DNA of 10,351 nucleotides from Ichthyophonus hoferi (GCA_002751075.1 NAOQ01000621.1:32458-42808); one strand, 5' to 3'; positions 1 to 8,280 are shown, numbered from the stretch's first letter. Notes: generated by a model from the sequence alone, not told the origin. Translations and numbers: made by a program.

Positions 1-166
1 GAATTTTTATATAAAATAATCCGCCTAGGCATAGGGGAAGTGTTAAAACATAAATATTTCATTATTTTGGGTATTTATTTACATAGTTATAGGCATTTAA
101 TATTATTAGCAATTGTTATTACATATGTATTCTAAAAAAAATAGTTAGTGTAATAATTTTTAATAA

Positions 167-376
167 ATGGCAATCCAAGATAAACAATCAAAATTGAACC
201 AGCCAATAGCAGAGGCCCTGCAACTTGGTGCACAACATGTGTGGTATGCCACAATGTATAAACGTTTTTCTTTTTTTCTTATTGCCTTCACCTTCGTTTA
301 CTTTTTTTTTCTTTATTTCCCAGGAAGATCTTTTTTTTTACAATTAAAAATTGTTATAAAAAGACAAAATAAATAG
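167..376 (+). CDS. doubtful small ORF, possible single-pass membrane protein or exon
   Basis: An open frame of 69 codons. The first 32 residues (MAIQDKQ...VWYATMYK) use fairly GC-rich codons compared with the AT-rich surroundings, which looks more like coding sequence than chance. Residues 33-55 are almost all Phe, Leu, Ile, Tyr and Val and could be one membrane segment, followed by a basic tail. The same DNA (about 265-322) is a long pyrimidine tract ending in CCCAG, so it could instead be the 3' end of an intron, with an exon starting at GAAGATC. The start context is weak (T at -3, G at +4). I recognise no family, and no neighbouring gene supports it. Confidence 0.2.
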   Translation: MAIQDKQSKLNQPIAEALQLGAQHVWYATMYKRFSFFLIAFTFVYFFFLYFPGRSFFLQLKIVIKRQNK

Positions 377-1173
377 GTAAATATATGTAAACACAGATGA
401 ATAAATTTTAAAGAATACCAAAAATTTACTCAACATGACTATATGTAGATGCCGCTACGCCTATATAATGCCACATATACATAGTCTAGTAGTTTTTATA
501 TTTATATCTCTATATATAAGATAGTAATGTATGATGCAGGAGCTTATATCGGATTCCTAACCTATTCTCATTATCATCTACCAACTTAATCCTTCAACCA
601 TTTATATAATATATAGATAAACTATGTAAATACTGTTATTGAACCATTATTTACACTTATTTTCAATTCCTACCCCTTAACATACATGCACATGAATATA
701 TCATTATGCACATATAAGTTAGCAATGGTAAGCATTCTATGGATTATCAGATTTTTGAAACTGTAAAATGATAGACGTGTATTAGATCTTATTTCTAGTT
801 CTTAGAGTAGGTAAACTATATAGCGATTTGTTACAGGATCGCTCGCCACAAATGAATAAGAAGGTTTGATTGATACCCAGATAATAAGTAGATTGATTTT
901 TGTCAATAGTATGCAGCATATGAATACTATAACATTAACGAGTAATTGAGTTATTTCACCATCTACATAGGGACAAAATAGTATTTAAGTGTTGTGGTAA
1001 GATCAGACAATTCTAGTGGGTCTCTTTGACCTATCGTAAATTGGATTAGCTAATACAAATATTTATTATTAGCTCCATTTAAGTTATTGAACTTAACAAC
1101 CTTGGTGTTAACTAGAAAGGTAGCACTGGCGATGAAACGAAGTATATAAAAAAGAAAACTCAATAATAAAGGT
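377..1173. other. intergenic, no supported gene
   Basis: AT-rich sequence with stops in all frames. The only structure seen is local: an imperfect hairpin at 436-486 with arms GACTATATGTA and TACATAGTC, and small hairpins around 1045-1100 (AGCTAATA/TATTAGCT and TTAAGTT/AACTTAA). None resembles a tRNA, and no coding exon could be defended. Confidence 0.5.
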
Positions 1174-1235
1174 GGCCGCTCACACTTATGTGGCCCTTGG
1201 CACATCCGGGTATATGGGGCAACCCCGCATACCTG
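1174..1235. other. GC-rich double hairpin, possible small ncRNA
   Basis: A short GC-rich island in AT-rich DNA with two adjacent foldbacks. The stronger one (1207-1235) has 13 nearly complementary positions around a CAA loop, with one A-C mismatch and two G-T pairs. The other (1174-1195) pairs GGCC with GGCC and ACA with TGT, with a bulge. The strand is unknown because both strands can fold. It is not a tRNA: no T-arm consensus is visible. An snoRNA-like or other structured RNA is possible, but no box motif was identified, so this is structure only. Confidence 0.25.
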
Positions 1236-1313
1236 TGTACATGTACACTCTCAAAAAGACTTTGCATTCATTTAATATTTGTTAAACAATATCATAATAT
1301 ATAGTCCTATTAT

Positions 1314-1718
1314 ACAACACTCAATTGGAGACCCCGAAGCCTGTGAATAGGTCGCTAGAAGCAGTACAGAATTCTATAGGATTGTATCTTAGTACCACAA
1401 TTTACCTCATAATCAAGAGTTGTTTATACATATACACCAAAATAACCCTGATGACAACTTAAGAAGTCAAAACTAGTCTGTTTCTTGTTTGTACAATAAA
1501 CATGAGTGCACTTATAAAATCTAACACATTGTTGAACAAAATGTATATGATAGATATTTCTGTGAAAGTATATATGCGATATGCAAATTTATTTATCTGA
1601 TAAATCCAGGTTTTCTAAGTCCAATGAAATTACGAAACATATTTTTTAATTATTACAAAAATCTACAGCTGGTGTTTGTGATTTGTCCACAGGCTCGGGG
1701 TCTTTAATTAGGTGTTGT
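1314..1718. mobile_element. candidate non-autonomous element (MITE-like) with terminal inverted repeats
   Basis: The ends at 1314-1345 and 1688-1718 are inverted copies: 27 of about 32 positions match, with one single-base gap. The shared core is AGACCCCGA(A)GCCTGTG, preceded by ACAACAC at the outer edge. The core is GC-rich while the 340 bp between the ends is AT-rich with no ORF, as in a small non-autonomous DNA element. A clear target-site duplication is not visible, so the exact ends and superfamily are undetermined. The mismatches suggest an old insertion. Chance pairing of two 32-mers this similar within 400 bp is unlikely. Confidence 0.45.
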
Positions 1719-1865
1719 TTTAAAATGCATTTTTTTGGACTAGTAATAGAGACTAGGCTTAGCTCGGATCCACTTTAAATATGATGTTGAGACAAATATG
1801 ATGTAAAAGAAGGCGCGCGCAAAAACTCCAATTTTTATATTTTCCGTGTCTGATTAATCACCATG
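1719..1865. other. AT-rich spacer downstream of the AP2-like gene
   Basis: This lies just 3' of the minus-strand AP2-like gene and probably holds its 3' untranslated region. It includes a short GCGCGCGC run (about 1813-1820). No canonical AATAAA signal was seen on the minus strand near the stop codon. Confidence 0.3.
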
Positions 1866-3182
1866 TTATTTTTCATCTTCACTAGTTACTTCTCCACCCT
1901 CACTCAGGTCAAATTCACTATTACTATCACTACTACTATCACTATTACTATCACTATTGCTATCACTATTACTATCTCCATCTCCTTCACTTGCATCACT
2001 TATCGCAAGTAATGGTGGCTCTACCAGGGCATAACCATAATTTATAGGGGGAAAATTGGTAGGTGGATGTGGTAGAGGGCTTTCAGAATTTATATAATTT
2101 TTATTTTTGTTCTGATTTTCCCACTCCTTTAATACGTGTTCATCGTATGCAAGTGCTGCCTCAATAGGCGTAGAAAAAGAACCAGTGGTAATACTTTGTC
2201 CACCCGCATTACCTTGGCTTTTATTTATAATCACTTGAGTATCAGAAGCTGTATCAGAAACTGGGTATGGGTGGCATGCAGTGGTTATATATGTATAACA
2301 ACTATTCTTCCCCTCTTTTCCTACTCCAACATTTGACACACCTATGAATCCTTCGGCATTATTAATATTTTTTTGGGCTTGGGCTTGGGCTGGAGTTAAG
2401 TAATCTCCTAGTGTACGAAAATTTAGTTGTTTAATAATTTCAATTGATGATAGTGCAATACTATTTCGCACAAAATTATCGTGTGCTTTGGCTGCTTCGA
2501 CCTCTGTCAAATGTATGCCCAGGGCTTCAATAGTGCCCTTTCCATCTGAATAAGAAGCACTCCATTGTGGCATGGTAGGTGCAGAAAAGGCACTTTTCTT
2601 TTTTCCTCTTTTTTTTATTATTAATTCTACACCTTTGTATATGGAAGTTGATTTGACAATGTGTGGTCCATCAAACCATTCTAATACATATTTAATTTTT
2701 GTGGAATCATCAGCATGTTTTGGCCTTGATAATTCGCCATACAGAGTTGTCTCCCAATTTGTTTTTGTTTTGGACGGTAATTTACTATGTTCCTTAAGTA
2801 TAGTAACATATTCATCGTAGATATCTCTTCCTTCCTCCGCTGTGCTAACAAAAGCGACATGCCAACCATTTACCATTACCTGTATGCGTGAATTATTTTT
2901 CAGCTCACGGTTGATAACCACGCCCCGATAACGAGGTAGTCCTCCTGTAATAAACTTTTTTTTACTTTTTATTACACTTTTTTCTGTACTTTTGTTTTCT
3001 TTTACTAGTACCTCTCTCTGTGCATATTGAGCCGAAAAATAACTCATGCATATCAGACGAGGAGATATAGCACGGACTATATTTGAGCTATTTACTAAAT
3101 TGGAGGTGGAAAACCCACTACTTCTTACGCATGTTACTGTTGAAAACCTCAATCGGGAAGAACCAATCAGAGCTCTGTACAT
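1866..3182 (-). CDS. putative mitochondrial protein with three AP2-like repeats and an acidic tail
   Basis: An intact 438-residue single-exon frame. The first ATG lies eight codons after an in-frame TAA (3204-3206), which supports this start. Residues 1-56 have no acidic residue and are rich in Arg and Ser (for example RLRFST), as in mitochondrial presequences; import is inferred. Three divergent AP2-like units follow. Unit 1 (about 84-130) runs from YRGV to STAEEGRDIYDEY. Unit 2 (about 181-254) runs from YKGV through WSASYSDG to EVEAAKAHDNF and LNF. Unit 3 (about 278-380) runs from FIGVSN through STPIEAALAYDEH to TNFPPINY, with a loop insertion near 303-331. The YRGV start, the TAEEAA-AYD-like helix and the closing NF are AP2/ERF hallmarks. 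AP2 domains usually bind DNA through a three-stranded sheet. Residues 396-438 are a low-complexity acidic Ser-Asp tail. A role in organellar nucleic-acid binding is possible but unproven. No HNH nuclease motif is present, so it is not an AP2-type homing enzyme. Confidence 0.75.
   Translation of the reverse strand: MYRALIGSSRLRFSTVTCVRSSGFSTSNLVNSSNIVRAISPRLICMSYFSAQYAQREVLVKENKSTEKSVIKSKKKFITGGLPRYRGVVINRELKNNSRIQVMVNGWHVAFVSTAEEGRDIYDEYVTILKEHSKLPSKTKTNWETTLYGELSRPKHADDSTKIKYVLEWFDGPHIVKSTSIYKGVELIIKKRGKKKSAFSAPTMPQWSASYSDGKGTIEALGIHLTEVEAAKAHDNFVRNSIALSSIEIIKQLNFRTLGDYLTPAQAQAQKNINNAEGFIGVSNVGVGKEGKNSCYTYITTACHPYPVSDTASDTQVIINKSQGNAGGQSITTGSFSTPIEAALAYDEHVLKEWENQNKNKNYINSESPLPHPPTNFPPINYGYALVEPPLLAISDASEGDGDSNSDSNSDSNSDSSSDSNSEFDLSEGGEVTSEDEK
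1887..2000 (-). repeat. coding repeat of Ser/Asn-Asp codons in the AP2-like gene tail
   Basis: The 3' end of the gene carries a short tandem array of 6-bp units (ACTATC or ACTATT on the plus strand), giving alternating Asp-Ser and Asn-Ser residues at about 401-422 of the protein. The codons vary among AGT, AAT and GAT, so it is a diverged coding microsatellite. It makes a strongly acidic, probably disordered tail. Confidence 0.65.
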
Positions 3183-3853
3183 CTTGTTATAGTTGTGTGG
3201 TGCTTACAATATGGGAGGTAGAACAATGACAAAAAAAAAGTTGGCGTAAAAGCACTAAATAACAAAATAATTGCTACATACAGACAATAGTTATGTGATT
3301 ATATGTGGTTCGGTGTGGATCGGTGTGTATATTTATGCCTATGTATCTATATATTCCGACTAGCTAATGCATAAAATCTTATGCTTATGGACATATAAAG
3401 TATACTGTATTGAATTATTATGTATTGTAATGTACTGTATTGTAAAATACTAAAGCGTCGTTTGTTGACGGGTATAAAATTAGGTGTAGCGGTCTGGCTA
3501 TCGCACTACTTGACATTTATAATTATTAAATCTAAAAATCCAATAAACTACTATTTTATATTGATTTAAAGATAAATTGGTAGTTATTTTTGAAAAATGG
3601 CCAATAGTAAATTGTATAGAGAAGGTTACTTTATATTTATCCCATCTATTTGATTTTCCCAAGCCTGATGAGGATGGTCGGAAGATCAATACGATTTCAA
3701 CTTGATCGTGCTTTTAGTGTTTTTGACGGACTTTCAAAAAAAGAACCTCGATTATTTTGCAGGAAGTTGCAACAATTTTAATTAGGCGTAAAAATATTTA
3801 AAATATGATTTTTAACTCTTGCTTTAAAAACTTAACTCTGACTTGTCACATTT
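3183..3853. other. non-coding stretch upstream of the AP2-like gene
   Basis: This should contain the promoter and 5' leader of the minus-strand AP2-like gene, but no convincing TATA box or motif was found. It contains a small hairpin (GCATAA/TTATGC, 3369-3384) and three near-copies of TGTATTG (about 3407-3443). A 63-codon minus frame (3498-3689) has no recognisable similarity and looks accidental. Fragments such as 3655-3690 are richer in GC than the rest and could be coding relics, but no frame stays open. Confidence 0.35.
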
Positions 3854-4018
3854 TTAAACCTTGTGAGTTATTATTTGTTTTAACTTGATCGGCTCAACAC
3901 CTACTTCCGCCTTATTTATGGAATCAATCGCTGCTAAGTAGGCTATTGCCTTTTTCGTTTCTATTGGGTTACAATAAGTTAAATATTTACCAATGACATC
4001 AAAGTAGATATAATACCA
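3854..4018 (-). pseudogene. unrecognised open segment, possible exon or gene relic
   Basis: Fifty-four codons are open on the minus strand between an upstream TAA and a TAA at 3854-3856. There is no ATG in frame. The translation includes NPIETKKAIAYLAAIDSI and NKAEVGVEPIKLKQII, which has a protein-like composition (Ala, Lys, Glu and Ile in a helix-like pattern). Its codons (GCG, GCC, CCG, ATC, AAG) are richer in GC than the flanks. An exon could start after CCCAATAG and end at CACAAG before GTTTAA. I do not recognise the family. It may be an exon of an undetected gene, a relic, or chance. Confidence 0.25.
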
Positions 4019-4442
4019 TTATCTGGTGTGTAGGATTTCTCAATTATTGTGCACAGTAGCTAAACAATGTTTAATACTGAGCAATAACATATAAACAATC
4101 AATAGAATATAAACTATATTCAAATATAAATAATTAAGGAGTGAAGGAATCATGATAACGTATTACCCATGTCCCAACACAAATAAATATCTTACTATGG
4201 AACTAAACTGATAGTTGACTCTAAGTTGTAGTATAATGATCTAGTCTTAGATCTCGATCCCGATCTACATCAATCTAATCAAGTAGTGGTTGATTTCCTT
4301 TTATACAGTTAAGCATTGTATGCCATTTTATGTTGCACTACAAAGCCAGTAGGGGGTCGTATACTACATGGTACATAGTATGATATATGATACATGGGAT
4401 ATGGTATAATTTATATAGTATATAGTATATGTACTGTTTTTT
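4019..4442. other. intergenic AT-rich stretch
   Basis: No gene is supported. It contains a short run of GATC-containing hexamers (about 4241-4276) and, near the right end (4370-4435), a loose tract of 5-bp TATAG/ATATG-like units. Confidence 0.4.
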
Positions 4443-4772
4443 TATGCCCTACCGTGGGTAGTGAGCTTGGAAATACAACACACCAGATTCTGCTTATCTC
4501 CTCTAAAACAGTATGGCACAGTGATCAGAATGAATGAACCCAAACATATACGATAGTATATCGTATATTTGTATATGTATATGTATGTGTATATGTATGT
4601 GTATGTGTATATGTGTGGGAATGTATATGTATATATGTATATGTTTATGTTTATGTATGTGCATGTGTATATATATATGTATGTGGTTGTGTACACGAAT
4701 AAGCAATTAGGTTTTAGAGCTTTATTGCAGAAACTCCTGAAACTGCCGGGAGACTTCTTCACTTTAAAATAA
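4443..4772 (+). pseudogene. possible coding remnant split by a microsatellite
   Basis: Two GC-richer flanks share one plus-strand frame. The left (4443-4553) reads FYALPWVVSLEIQHTRFC, then LSPLKQYGTVIRMNEPKHIR, up to a TAG at 4554-4556. The right (about 4689-4772) reads VYTNKQLGFRALLQKLLK, then LPGDFFTLK and a stop. Between them lies a TATG/TGTATA repeat that stays in frame. The repeat could be intronic, as repeats fill introns elsewhere in this window, or could have expanded in a dead gene. The minus strand also has an open frame here (4442-4762), so the direction is uncertain. No family is recognised. Confidence 0.2.
4560..4687. repeat. TATG/TGTATA microsatellite
   Basis: About 128 bp of mixed TATATG, TATGTG and TTTATG hexamer units with one interruption (GTGGGAATG around 4614-4622). 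It creates spurious long Tyr-Val-Met and Tyr-Ile-His frames on both strands. Confidence 0.85.
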
Positions 4773-5553
4773 GATCAGGTTTGTGGCAGTGATGTTTCTA
4801 AATATAATAATAACATTAGAGAAATAAAGAGATGCAACCATACATGGTAAAAGGCAAAGCTTAAAACTTTTTTAAAACTTCACTACTCTAAACTATATAT
4901 TCAAACTCATTACCATTAGTTGGGATCAGATAAGAACTAGTTCATTACTAAATTAAAGTTTTGCGTAAAAGACAATATATATTGGAAACAAAACTAGTAT
5001 TTATTGTACTGAGCTCTATTTATCTGGCTACTGCCGTCAGATAGTTAACGTAAATTATTCTGTGAGTTGAATGAATTATTGATCTTGTAGCACCAAGCTC
5101 AGAATTAATAATAACCATTGATCATTCACAAAGAATCCCTACTAAATTTAACTAAGAAGAAACGTCTTTTCTTTCTAGTAAGAAGTGAATAAAATAACAA
5201 GAAATTAGTGAAATGAACTGTAAAGGTGCAGTAAACGCTTTAGTTCCAATAACATGGTTACCGCTATTCTGGTTACTATGGTTACTGTGGAGAATAAGAA
5301 GTTTGGTGGTAAATCAAAAGGTTTTGTTTTCACCTATCACAAAAAAACATATACTGTAATTAGTCACAAAAATAATGATGTTAAGGGGAAGCAATAGTAT
5401 ACAACTTCTAGGTATAAACTATATATTTAAAATGTCTATTTACTAACAAAACATTATTGACAATACATTTATATATATAAATGTATGCCTTTATTATAAA
5501 AGAATATTAAAATGGTTTTCATCTCAGACTCTAAAGGTGAAGCCAACGTTTTT
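4773..5553. other. intergenic, no supported gene
   Basis: AT-rich sequence with stops in all frames. It contains short GGTTAC direct repeats (about 5256-5286) and a perfect 24-bp AT palindrome at 5463-5486. Nothing coding was recognised. Confidence 0.45.
5463..5486. repeat. perfect 24-bp AT palindrome
   Basis: ATACATTTATAT is followed directly by its own reverse complement with no spacer. It could extrude as a cruciform or serve as a dimeric protein site, but in AT-rich DNA this may be of no significance. It sits about 70 bp left of the large foldback at 5554-5718. Confidence 0.7.
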
Positions 5554-5718
5554 TGTTAGAGGGTGTTTCGCTCACGTCTGTAATGCGTCTGTCGCTAGCT
5601 GAATTGGATATACTTAATAAACAAGCTCTAGTGAAGACTCAAATACTTTGTTTATTAAGTATATCCAATTCAGCTAGCGACAGACGCATTACAGACGTGA
5701 GCGAAACACCCTCGAACA
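5554..5718. repeat. long perfect inverted repeat (foldback hairpin)
   Basis: The arms 5559-5624 and 5648-5713 are exact reverse complements over 66 bp, with a 23-nt loop. Pairing continues four more bases outward after one mismatch (5554-5557 with 5715-5718). The arms are much richer in GC than their surroundings, so they look foreign to the local sequence. A transcript would fold into a near-perfect dsRNA of about 70 bp, the form of a long small-RNA precursor. Alternatives are a foldback transposon, a local template-switch duplication, or an assembly artefact. The differing flanks argue against a simple read-end foldback. The 65-codon frame across it (5553-5750) is a by-product. Confidence 0.9.
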
Positions 5719-5815
5719 GTTTTACAAAGGAATATTGCATAAGCCACTAAAAAAAGGAGGTATTACTATCTAATGAGAATTATTGCCATTTCTAAGTAGT
5801 TTTGGTAGTATTTTA

Positions 5816-5956
5816 GTTGTTATTTTACTCTTATAGTTATTATCTTACCGTGTTTTAGTTATTATATTACTGCATTGTAGCTATTATCATACTGTGCTGT
5901 AGTTGTTATTTTACGGTGTTGTAGTCATTATCTTACTGTACTGTAGTCATTATCTC
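5816..5956. repeat. 22-bp minisatellite, about six units
   Basis: A 20-bp first unit, five full 22-bp units and a partial unit. The consensus is close to GTTATTATCTTACTGTGTTG plus TA. Five 22-bp units run in register from 5836 to 5945 and differ by scattered substitutions, so the array is diverged rather than freshly expanded. It is not coding in any frame I could support. Confidence 0.85.
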
Positions 5957-6264
5957 TCCCATTATGGTTGACAATCACAATTGTAAACAGCAAATTTAAT
6001 AGAGCAAAAAAGGTTTATTCAGTATAATGACAAAAACTTTTTTATAATTTCCAATTATATCATACTTTATATAAATAGATTACTTCATAATGTGATTCTT
6101 AATGAAATAATAATTAAGTAATTAAGCAAAGATTATTAATTTACTACTCTCAGGTAATTAATTAACGTGTAGAACAACTATTTTTTAGCTATGTTGTAGA
6201 TATAACTATATTTGACAGAACTTTAAATTCATAACATGCGGATGTAGCCCTTTAATGAGAGCTA
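5957..6264. other. intergenic AT-rich stretch
   Basis: No ORF, RNA or repeat of note beyond AT-rich low-complexity segments (for example TTAATTA-like runs at about 6106-6165). Confidence 0.4.
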
Positions 6265-6420
6265 ATTAGTGTTTATTAAGGCCTATTGGTGCTTAGTAGG
6301 ATCAATTATTACCTATTAGGCTAAGTCTAACGGGCTATCATTTAAATAACTAGTTGTTTTTAGTATTCATTATTGTTCATTGGAACAATTAGTATTCCTT
6401 ACTATTCATTAGTGCTCATT
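6265..6420. repeat. degenerate 10-bp tandem repeat
   Basis: The left part reads as decamers that mostly begin ATT (ATTAGTGTTT, ATTAAGGCCT, ATTGGTGCTT and so on). After a disturbed stretch (about 6325-6360), decamers resume as TAGTATTCAT, TATTGTTCAT, TACTATTCAT and TAGTGCTCAT. The period of 10 is clear, although units are only loosely similar. The 60-codon frame starting at 6373 arises from it. Confidence 0.55.
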
Positions 6421-6763
6421 TGGGTAAATCTGAAAAAATTAACAGGCAGATATGCACCTACCTGTAAGCGATTGGCTTATACAGCCAATGAAAGCATCAA
6501 TCAAAATGGTGTGAGCATGACTATACATAGACTAATTAACACTGATTTACACTAACTACACATTAAGACTATAACTGTTCTTTCACCCGTAGTGTACCTA
6601 CAATTCTACACCATTTCAATGTGGTGATGATTATAAATCCTTTATTTAATCTATCAAAAACAAAAGATAAAGAAAATAGCAAATTTCAAATAATAAAAAA
6701 TTTGAATGTCTTATTTTTAAAAGGCGTGAAAAATCCTGGACATTGTTTGGTATTCTTATTATA
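6421..6763. other. spacer with small hairpins, left of the transposon
   Basis: It contains two consecutive hairpins: ACAGG (6442-6446) with CCTGT (6461-6465), then ATTGGCT (6471-6477) with AGCCAAT (6483-6489). A CACCA/TGGTG hairpin lies near 6608-6625. No coding frame is supported. The TA next to the transposon is at 6762-6763. Confidence 0.35.
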
Positions 6764-6999
6764 GGAGTTTTCGGTCAAAATGATAATTTTATCGATCAAA
6801 ATGATAACTTTCCAGATCAAAAGACTACTTTGTCAATCAAAAGAAAAATTTTCCCAATCAAAAGAAGAACAAATAAATTGAATTTGTTTTACATATTGAT
6901 TACTGTAGTAAAAAACTATTGGTTCAATTTTTTGCTTCTCATCTGTGATATGTAATATGATTTCAAGAGATTATAACTCTTTTAAAATGAAAAGAATAC
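6764..6999 (+). repeat. left terminal inverted repeat with a 21-bp phased motif
   Basis: It pairs with 8281-8498. The outer 100 bp holds five copies of TCAAAA, mostly as GATCAAAA or AATCAAAA, beginning at 6775, 6796, 6817, 6837 and 6858, a regular 20-21 bp step. The inner end matches the right copy strongly at TTTCAAGAGATT (6961-6972) and AAAGAATA (6991-6998). A repeated motif in each end resembles the subterminal transposase-binding repeats of IR/DR-type Tc1 elements. Confidence 0.8.
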
Positions 7000-7240
7000 T
7001 TCAAAAAATATTTACATCATATAATTGATGTAATATGCATAGCATCTTTTTACTGGACAAATAATGCTGATAGAAAACAAGATTGATATACAACATGTTC
7101 AATAAAAATCATAGTGTAAGTTTGCTGACGAAATGTTAGATAACATCTAGGTTGAGCATAAATTGAAAGAAAAGCTATAAAAGAAAAAGTCCTCAAAATA
7201 CAAAGAACATCAAAACTTTATTTTTGGGCTGATACTCCTC

Positions 7241-8255
7241 ATGACAAGAGGCAGAAACTATCGTAAAGTAAACAAGAATAATAGAAGGAAGATAGAGAAT
7301 AAAATTCTTGAAGGCATATCTATTAAGGATATTGCAGAGACCTTAGCACTAAACTGCCAAATGGTATGGAAAAATGTGAAGAGATTCAATGAATTGAACA
7401 CAACGGCTGCATGACCTAGGGGTAGGGATAGATGATCAAAGGCCTCATGTGATTGCAAACTAGAGCTGCTTACTTGGATCAACAATAATTGCCTCTTAAG
7501 ACTTCCTGATCCTACAACACTGGTCCAAGAGAAATATTTTCTGTAAGCGTTTTAATTTCCACCATAGAAAGGGTCTTATTAGGTTTTCATTACACAATGT
7601 ACTGGAGCATAGAAAATGATGAAGCTATGATTGAGAAGCATTTTGATTATGCTAATTAGTTCAGGGAGCTGGAGCAAAATATTGAGGATAAAAACTTTAT
7701 ATTTTATTACACGGCTGGATTTTCTGTCTCCACCCAAACGAAAAAACGAAGAACGAAGATCCTATATTGGAGCTTCTCCTTGTGTTTCTGTTCCTACTGC
7801 ATAAACTAGAAATATTTTAATCTTCGCAGCTATGAATAAATATGGTACCATATACCACAAAATTCATAATAAAGTATTTAATGAAGAAGATTTCAAAGCT
7901 TGTTTCGTAGATTTAAAAAGGATGTGTGATGAAAAAGGAATCACTAATTCTGTTTTTATTCTTGATAACGTGAGGATTCATCACTACTCCAGCCTTCAAG
8001 GTCTTACTCAGTCCTTGAATCTATACATGTTTTATCCTCCTCCTTATTCACATTTTTTTTTTGAATATTATGGGGAAACAAAAATCGGTTTGGAAGAATT
8101 TAGTTGTTAGGTTGGAATGTAGAACTGAAATAGAGTTGAAGAGGATGATAAGTTTAAAGTTTTTGGAGATCACAGCTGGACACTGTGATAGGTTTTATAG
8201 GAAAATGCTGGAACACCTGTGTAAATTAAAAAGAAGAGAAATGATAATAGGGTGA
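7241..8255 (+). pseudogene. IS630-family DDE transposase, broken
   Basis: Remnants appear in the expected order. An N-terminal helix-turn-helix (7241-7411: GISIKDIAETLALNCQMVWK) ends at a TGA (7412-7414). Near 7550-7690, in shifted frame, come ISTIERVLLGFHYT and FRELEQNIEDKNF. The first catalytic site, normally DEAGF, reads YYTAGFSVST, so the aspartate is lost. From 7823 come AAMNKYGTIYHKI and SVFILDNVRIHHYSS, which keeps the second Asp, then MFYPPPYSHFFFE in place of LFLPPYSPFLNPIE. The C-terminal part (8100-8255, another frame) reads ITAGHCDRFYRKMLEHL. At least two stops and two frame changes show it is dead. Intact relatives are usually about 330-350 residues, which fits this span. Confidence 0.85.
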
Positions 8256-8280
8256 TTATATATATTTTATATATATCGAG

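Noticed and set aside
2136-2869. Open frames on both strands inside the AP2-like gene (2136-2336, 2572-2820, 2681-2869)
   Set aside because: They overlap the intact 438-codon gene in other frames and show no family features.
3498-3689. Minus-strand 63-codon frame
   Set aside because: It has AT-driven composition, no recognisable domain and no supporting neighbour.
4503-4706. Minus-strand His-Ile-Tyr-rich frames
   Set aside because: They are translations of the microsatellite at 4560-4687.
5553-5750. Plus-strand 65-codon frame
   Set aside because: It runs through both arms of the perfect hairpin, so its two halves are complementary DNA and not an independent protein.
6373-6955. Plus-strand frames at 6373-6555 and 6743-6955
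   Set aside because: The first arises in a degenerate repeat. The second is the left transposon end, where the phased motif makes repeated Asp-Gln-Asn codons.
7258-7485. Minus-strand 75-codon frame
   Set aside because: It is antisense to the transposase helix-turn-helix region.
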